DNA from: Sulfopaludibacter sp035606355
GTDB lineage: Bacteria; Acidobacteriota; Terriglobia; Bryobacterales; Bryobacteraceae
Direction: 5' to 3'
Length of the DNA: 64,000 bases
NCBI GenBank assembly: GCA_035606355.1
Contig: DATNFO010000045.1
Coordinates: 1-64,000, forward strand
In this document: positions 59,510 to 64,000 of the stretch, one piece after another
Layout: each line of letters starts with the position of its first letter
How positions within the stretch are numbered: position 1 is the stretch's first letter
The notes under the pieces: generated by a model
The model's database searches: none
What the model was told of the DNA's origin: nothing
Seen by the model: only the letters and a program-made list of their open reading frames with translations
Made by a program: the position numbers and the translations under genes

Positions 59510-60592
59510 CTAACGCCGTTCGGTCAGAGGCACCGGAGCGCGCAGCCGGAAACTGAGGCGCGTTTCGCTCGGCAGCGCCGCGGCCTTGCGGGTCAGGACC
59601 GCGTCAGCCCCCCCGGCGCCCGCGCCTGCTCCGGCGCCAATCGCCGCACCCTTGCCGCCCCCGGCAATTCCGCCGATGACCGCGCCGATCACCGCTCCAA
59701 CGCCGACCTTTTCGGCATCCTGCCGATGGTCCGGCTCGCTGCGCTTCTGGAAGGTATCGGTTTGAATTGGCACAGTCTGCCCGTCGCTGGTGTGCAGCCG
59801 CGTGAGTTCCACGGTAAGGGTCGCGCCGCCTTTGACTTTCGTGCCTCGATCCACATCCACCACTCGGCCGTCCACCCGCGCGCCGCGTTCGGCGATCACG
59901 AAGCCATCGGCGACTAGTTCATGGTCAAGCGTGGCCGTGAAAGCGTCGCCCGAGACGTTCCGCTCGCTCGACAACCGGTCCAACAGGCGCACCGGAATCA
60001 ACATACCGGCGTTCAGCGTAGCCCTGTTGGGTTCGGGAGCGGGCGGAGGCGGCGGAGGCGTAACTGCCTCCGGCTCAGTGCGCGCGGGTGGAGAAACAGG
60101 CACGGGCGGCTCCTGCCGGGGCGCGGGCTGCGGATCCACTGCGGGGGCCGACACTGGCGGCGGCGCAACGGCGGCCGGTCTCTCCTGCATCGGCGGCGCG
60201 ACGGGCTTCGCCGCGAAAGCAGTAAGGGTCCGTTTCTGTACTGGCACCGGCCGAATCCGGCTCTCCCGCTCTTCTCTGACCTTGTGCGCCGGCGTCATCG
60301 GCGAGGGCTTGTGCGTCTCGACCACGACGGCTCGGGCAGTTTCGGGCGCGGGCGCAACCGGCGGAGCAGCTTCTGCCGCCGGCGCCGGCGGCTGGACCGG
60401 CGGGGGTTGGACCGGCGGCGGCTGGACCGGCGGGGTTTGAACCGCGGGAGCCGGCGTGCTCACCGGCCCTTCCTGGGCAACCGATGCCTGCTGCTGAGCC
60501 ACAGCAGACGTGGGTCGCTGCACTACCTTCATCAACGCGGCGCCGCCCAAAGCGCCCGCCAACATAAGGATTACGATATGGATCGGCCTCAT
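59510..60592 (-). CDS. Membrane-anchored Pro-rich protein with glycine-zipper C-terminus
   Basis: A 360-residue protein with one N-terminal TM (IHIVILMLAGALGGAALM), a long Pro/Ala/Val-rich linker (residues about 45-195, with repeated PPVQP units) and a folded beta-rich C-terminal part. The end carries a glycine zipper (AVIGAVIGGIAGGGKGAAIG, then AGAGAGAGG). The TM, extended linker and C-terminal domain resemble an envelope-spanning protein. I do not know a close homologue. The start at 60592 gives the cleanest N-terminus; the upstream frame to 60919 is antisense to dusB. Confidence 0.75.
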   Translation of the reverse strand: MRPIHIVILMLAGALGGAALMKVVQRPTSAVAQQQASVAQEGPVSTPAPAVQTPPVQPPPVQPPPVQPPAPAAEAAPPVAPAPETARAVVVETHKPSPMTPAHKVREERESRIRPVPVQKRTLTAFAAKPVAPPMQERPAAVAPPPVSAPAVDPQPAPRQEPPVPVSPPARTEPEAVTPPPPPPAPEPNRATLNAGMLIPVRLLDRLSSERNVSGDAFTATLDHELVADGFVIAERGARVDGRVVDVDRGTKVKGGATLTVELTRLHTSDGQTVPIQTDTFQKRSEPDHRQDAEKVGVGAVIGAVIGGIAGGGKGAAIGAGAGAGAGGADAVLTRKAAALPSETRLSFRLRAPVPLTERR

Positions 60593-60682
60593 TCCCGCTA
60601 ACTTCCCCTTACCCCATCTGACGCCCTTCCGCCCGGTTTCGTTTCCGCGCTCGAAACCCGTTAAAATTAAATAATTCGAGGC

Positions 60683-61696
60683 ATGATTCCCTTCCCTACA
60701 GAGTTTCCGATCGGTCCGGTCCGAATTGCGCCCGCGACGGTGCTGGCGCCCATGGCCGGGGTCACAGATACCGTCTTCCGCCGCTTCATACGCAATCTGG
60801 GCGGGTGCGGCCTCATCATGACCGAGTTCACCAGCTCGCATGGGGTCAGCGCCTCCATGGGCGCGCGCAAACCGACGAAGACACTCACCAGGTACCTGGC
60901 CTTCGACCCCGAAGAGCACCCCATCTCCGCCCAGCTTTTCGGCGCCGACCCCGCCGTGATGGCCGACGCCGCGCGCGTGTGCCAGGACCTCGGCTTCGAT
61001 GTTCTCGACATCAACTTCGGTTGCCCCGTGAATAAGGTGGTGAAGTGCAATGGAGGCTCCGGGCTGCTGCGCGATCTCCCCCTCGTCGAGCGGTTGCTGC
61101 GCGAAGTCCGCCAGGCGATCTCGATTCCGTTCACACTCAAGTACCGCGCCGGCTGGAATGACGAGGAACTGGTCAATATCCGCATGGGCCAGTTGGCCGA
61201 AGACTGCGGACTACAGGCGATCGCGCTGCATCCGCGAACTCGCGAGCAGGGCTACAGCGGCAAAGCCGATTGGACGCGCATCGCCGAAGTGAAAGCCGCG
61301 GTGAAGATCCCGGTCATCGGCAATGGCGACATCGTAACTCCGGAGGACGCCGTGCGCATGGTCCGCGAAACCGGCTGCGACGGCGTGATGATCGGCCGCG
61401 CGGCCAGCAGCAACCCGTGGATCTTCCGCCAGATCGCGCAGTACATCGCCACCGGCCGTTATGATGAGCCGACGCAGGACGACCGGTACGAGATGATGCG
61501 CCGATACTACTCCATGCTCATCGAACGCGGCGAGGGCGATGCCGTGGGTAAGATGAAGCAGTTCGCCACCTACTTCACGCACGGCGTGCGCCACGGCGCC
61601 CTACTGCGCGCATCCATCTACCACGCGCACGAAGCGCCCGAAATCCTGGACATGGTCCATGAATTTTTCAACGCGCCGCCGGTGCTGGCGCAGTGA
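60683..61696 (+). CDS. dusB: tRNA-dihydrouridine synthase
   Basis: A 337-residue FMN enzyme reducing uridine in tRNA. PMAGVTDTVFRR and MTEFTSS are in the N-terminus, the catalytic Cys114 lies in DINFGCPVNKVVK, then LHPRTREQGYSG and the phosphate-binding GNGDIVTPEDA and MIGRAASSNPWIF. The fold plan matches DusB/NifR3. The stop overlaps the GTG of rnhA by four bases. Confidence 0.95.
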   Translation: MIPFPTEFPIGPVRIAPATVLAPMAGVTDTVFRRFIRNLGGCGLIMTEFTSSHGVSASMGARKPTKTLTRYLAFDPEEHPISAQLFGADPAVMADAARVCQDLGFDVLDINFGCPVNKVVKCNGGSGLLRDLPLVERLLREVRQAISIPFTLKYRAGWNDEELVNIRMGQLAEDCGLQAIALHPRTREQGYSGKADWTRIAEVKAAVKIPVIGNGDIVTPEDAVRMVRETGCDGVMIGRAASSNPWIFRQIAQYIATGRYDEPTQDDRYEMMRRYYSMLIERGEGDAVGKMKQFATYFTHGVRHGALLRASIYHAHEAPEILDMVHEFFNAPPVLAQ

Positions 61697-62136
61697 AGAA
61701 AGTCCAACTGATTACAGACGGCGCGTGCCTGGGCAATCCCGGTCCGGGCGGCTGGGCGTGCATTCTGCGCTACAAGGATCAGACGAAAGAGCTGTGGGGC
61801 AGCGACAAGCAGACCACCAACAATCGCATGGAGATCACGGCTGCCATCAAAGGTCTCAGAGCGCTGCGCGAAGGCTGTGAAGTGGAAGTGGTCACCGATT
61901 CCGAGTATTTGAAGAACGGCATCACCACGTGGATTCACGGCTGGAAGAAGAAGGGCTGGATCACAGCCGCGAAGAAGCCTGTAATCAATCAGGATCTCTG
62001 GAAAGATCTCGATGAACAGGTGTCGCGGCACAGGACGACGTGGACCTGGACCAAAGGCCACGCCAACCACACCGACAACAATCGCTGCGACGAGCTGGCG
62101 ACCAAAGCGGCAAGAGAGCAAAGCGAGTCGGCTTAG
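61693..62136 (+). CDS. rnhA: Ribonuclease HI
   Basis: A 147-residue enzyme removing RNA from RNA-DNA hybrids. The acidic residues Asp9 (ITDGACLGNPGPGG), Glu47 (NRMEITA), Asp69 (VTDSEYL) and Asp133 (NRCDELA) are all present, and GHANHTDN supplies the catalytic His loop. GTG start at 61693 overlaps dusB as GTGA, so it is translationally coupled. Confidence 0.95.
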   Translation: MKKVQLITDGACLGNPGPGGWACILRYKDQTKELWGSDKQTTNNRMEITAAIKGLRALREGCEVEVVTDSEYLKNGITTWIHGWKKKGWITAAKKPVINQDLWKDLDEQVSRHRTTWTWTKGHANHTDNNRCDELATKAAREQSESA

Positions 62137-62345
62137 TATGTACCGGCCCGGCCGGTACAAGGCGATCGAAGATCGCCCGAGGCGCGCTCCGCACGCCTGC
62201 AACCGGTCTGGAGACCGGTCGCTACTTGCGCATCACGGCTCGAATGGAAAGTCGCTAGTCCCCAAAAGCGTTGGTCGCGACAACCTCGCCCGAGGCGGGC
62301 TCCGCACGCCACGCCAGGAAGGATTCCTGGCGTCACGTCTGCTTC
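62137..62345. repeat. REP-like palindrome cluster, family A copy 5
   Basis: At least four palindromes: GTACCGGCC-C-GGCCGGTAC at 62140-62158, GCGATC-GAA-GATCGC at 62162-62176, ACCGGTCT-GG-AGACCGGT at 62202-62219 and CGCCAGGAA-3nt-TTCCTGGCG at 62312-62332. They separate rnhA from the convergent TonB receptor gene and could end both transcripts. Confidence 0.75.
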
Positions 62346-62351
62346 TTCCAA

Positions 62352-64000
62352 CTAGAAGGCCAGCTTCAAACTCAATTGGATGTTCCTCGGCGGATAGGCC
62401 GAGGAGATCGTGCCGAAGCCGGCCGTCGGAGATGTTGCCGATCCCCAACTCGTCGCCGGAGCGCCGAAGTTCACGTTGTTGAACGCATTGAGGAACTCGG
62501 CGCGGAACCGCAGGTTGACCCGTTCGGTCACGTTGAAGAACTTCGCGATCGAGAGGTTGTAGACCTGCAATCCCGGACCTTCGACGTTGCCGAAGCCCGA
62601 GCTTCCAAACCGGTCCTGCGGCGCCGGATAGAAGGCCGCGGGGTTGATCCAGCCGTTGGGCCCCGGATTCGGCAGGACGGCCGGTCCGCCGACGTAGTCC
62701 GCACTGCGCGTCCCGAGAATCGCCGTGCTCGCCTGAACGGTGTAATAGAATCCGCTCTGCAGGTGGATGATGCCGTTGAGCTGCCAACCGCCGAACGGCT
62801 GCCTGAGATATGCCTTCTGCGATTTCAGAGTGGGCATGTACCAGATGAAGGTGCCGACAAACGCATGCCGCACGTCCACGCTGGAGCCCGCGTTCCCGGA
62901 GTAGGCCGGACCGTACGCGGCCCTGATGTTGTAGAAGTTGTTATCGTTCTGCGTATCGCTGGAGGCGTCCGAGAGATTCTTGGAGAAGGTATACCCTGCC
63001 GTGAACATCACGCGGCCCACGCGGCGCTCCAGGCGCGTTTGCAATCCGTAATAATTCGATGTGCCGGCGCTCTCGAACTGCTGAATGGTGGAGTAACCCG
63101 GGAACGGGCGGATGGAGTTGAGATTCGTAGTGGAAGGAACCGCCGACAGCAGATCCCAATACGGCTGGTTGATGTCGGGCTCGGTGAGCAGATGGCGTCC
63201 GAGAGAGCCCACGAAATCGGCCTCGGCGAACAGCTTCATCGGCAGATCGCGCTGGATGCCGAAGCTGAACTGCTCCGAATACGGAACGTGCAGTTTCGGA
63301 TCGATCACCTGCAGCGTTCCCCACGGCGCGTTCACCGTGGCGCCGCCGGTAATGTTCGAAAGGTTGCTGTAGTTGTACGATACGCTGCCGACGTACGGCG
63401 GGTTGTTCAGCGTGTACATGGTCGGGTTGCCCTGAATGCGGTCGTAGAAGATGCCGAAGCCGCCGCGGAACACGGTGTTCTGAGCCACCTGGTAGGCGAA
63501 GCCGACGCGCGGCTCCCATGCATTCCGGCTGGGATACATGCCGCGCGGCGCACCCGCTGGAACCGCGAGCACCGCCGGGTTGTTGGCGTTGGGAACCAGA
63601 TACGCCTGATCCGGATTAATTCCATTGGCGACGCGCACCAGTCCGTCATAGATATTGCCCGAGCCCGGCACCACCTGCCCGCTGGAGTTCACCGTAACTG
63701 CCTGCGCGCGGTTGAACAGCGAAGGCACGAAGTTCGAGAGGTTGTCCACCGTGGAGTACAGCGCGTTCATGTACTCATAGCGGAGACCGAGATCGAGGCT
63801 GAGGCGGCGCGTCACTTTCCAGGAATCGTCGAAGTACCCGCCCGGTTCGGTGTAGCGGTAGTGACCCATCGGGTCATAGGCGGCTTCCGTGTACGTCTGG
63901 AAATTGCCCATCAGCGCGTCCGCCAGCGCGTAGCCGCTGGTGTTCGGATTTCCGCTGGTATTGAACACGACGCTGGCATCGTAGTTCGAACGGCCGTTCT
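62352..64000 (-). CDS. TonB-dependent receptor, Oar-like (3' part, runs off the right edge)
   Basis: At least 548 C-terminal residues of an outer-membrane TonB receptor of the Oar/carboxypeptidase-regulatory-domain type common in Acidobacteria. The barrel strands are evident (RLSLDLGLRYEYMNALYSTV, RVMFTAGYTFSKNLSDASSD) and the protein ends in Phe (NIQLSLKLAF), the outer-membrane insertion signal. The frame continues open to the window edge, so the N-terminal plug and TonB box are outside. Ligand unknown. Confidence 0.9.
   Translation of the reverse strand, partial: NGRSNYDASVVFNTSGNPNTSGYALADALMGNFQTYTEAAYDPMGHYRYTEPGGYFDDSWKVTRRLSLDLGLRYEYMNALYSTVDNLSNFVPSLFNRAQAVTVNSSGQVVPGSGNIYDGLVRVANGINPDQAYLVPNANNPAVLAVPAGAPRGMYPSRNAWEPRVGFAYQVAQNTVFRGGFGIFYDRIQGNPTMYTLNNPPYVGSVSYNYSNLSNITGGATVNAPWGTLQVIDPKLHVPYSEQFSFGIQRDLPMKLFAEADFVGSLGRHLLTEPDINQPYWDLLSAVPSTTNLNSIRPFPGYSTIQQFESAGTSNYYGLQTRLERRVGRVMFTAGYTFSKNLSDASSDTQNDNNFYNIRAAYGPAYSGNAGSSVDVRHAFVGTFIWYMPTLKSQKAYLRQPFGGWQLNGIIHLQSGFYYTVQASTAILGTRSADYVGGPAVLPNPGPNGWINPAAFYPAPQDRFGSSGFGNVEGPGLQVYNLSIAKFFNVTERVNLRFRAEFLNAFNNVNFGAPATSWGSATSPTAGFGTISSAYPPRNIQLSLKLAF

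Overview
The window is a high-GC, gene-dense piece of an acidobacterial chromosome, most likely from the Bryobacterales/Solibacterales (subdivision 3) group. The evidence is the 5' end of a 16S rRNA gene at the left edge (minus strand), an Acidobacteria-type VWFA-related secreted protein, a remnant of the Solibacter-type TIGR03435 family next to a BlaI fragment, a PEP-CTERM protein, an Oar-like TonB receptor, and lipid A genes (lpxD, lpxB) showing a Gram-negative envelope. No genome search was possible, so the taxonomic call is inference. No tRNA, CRISPR array, prophage or intact transposon was seen.

Layout. 1-705: 16S rRNA start with its boxA and promoter. 706-9.8 kb: a secreted hypothetical protein coupled to a YqiA-like esterase, a cytochrome c/ankyrin/toroid fusion, an M13 protease and two transporters. 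8.6-12.5 kb: an xseB-ispA-tlyA-nadK-gltP operon joined by short overlaps. 12.7-13.5 kb: a HigB/HigA-type toxin-antitoxin pair with a perfect palindromic operator. 13.6-18.7 kb: a frameshifted methyltransferase, VWFA protein, pectinesterase, small membrane and zinc-finger proteins, and a BlaI::TIGR03435 deletion scar. 18.7-23 kb: a heparinase-like protein, a candidate structured small RNA, an HtrA protease and a beta-propeller protein. 23.1-27.3 kb: an ECF sigma factor, membrane anti-sigma factor and exported TPR-CHAT protease operon. 27.5-39 kb: lpxD, an unfamiliar P-loop protein, a lone HisKA-domain protein, a TPR protein, a diguanylate cyclase, an MFS exporter, ribA, a LytS-like kinase and methyltransferases. 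39-45.3 kb: the tightly overlapped tsaE-SDR-DinB-phosphoesterase and rsbU-nnr clusters. 45.4-53.7 kb: a PEP-CTERM protein, an M1-family protein that has lost its zinc site, lpxB, an MrfA-type helicase and a PilZ protein. 53.9-56.5 kb: a partial ATP synthase locus (c, a, I, AtpZ; no b or F1 genes) behind hemD and an S9 peptidase. 59.5-64 kb: a Pro-rich/glycine-zipper protein, dusB, rnhA and a truncated TonB receptor.

Two dispersed repeat families fill intergenic gaps. Family A is made of clusters of short REP-like palindromes (2.3, 27.4, 46.7, 59.4 and 62.2 kb). Family B is a larger MITE-like element with a long hairpin (31.7, 37.4/37.9, 41.7 and 46.8 kb), one copy of which is interrupted by a decayed IS110-family transposase fragment.

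The most interesting observations are the sigma/anti-sigma/exported TPR-CHAT protease operon, the MITE-like family B, an unassigned structured RNA with a near-consensus promoter at 20.2 kb, and the M1 pseudo-peptidase. Much of the rest is ordinary core genome.
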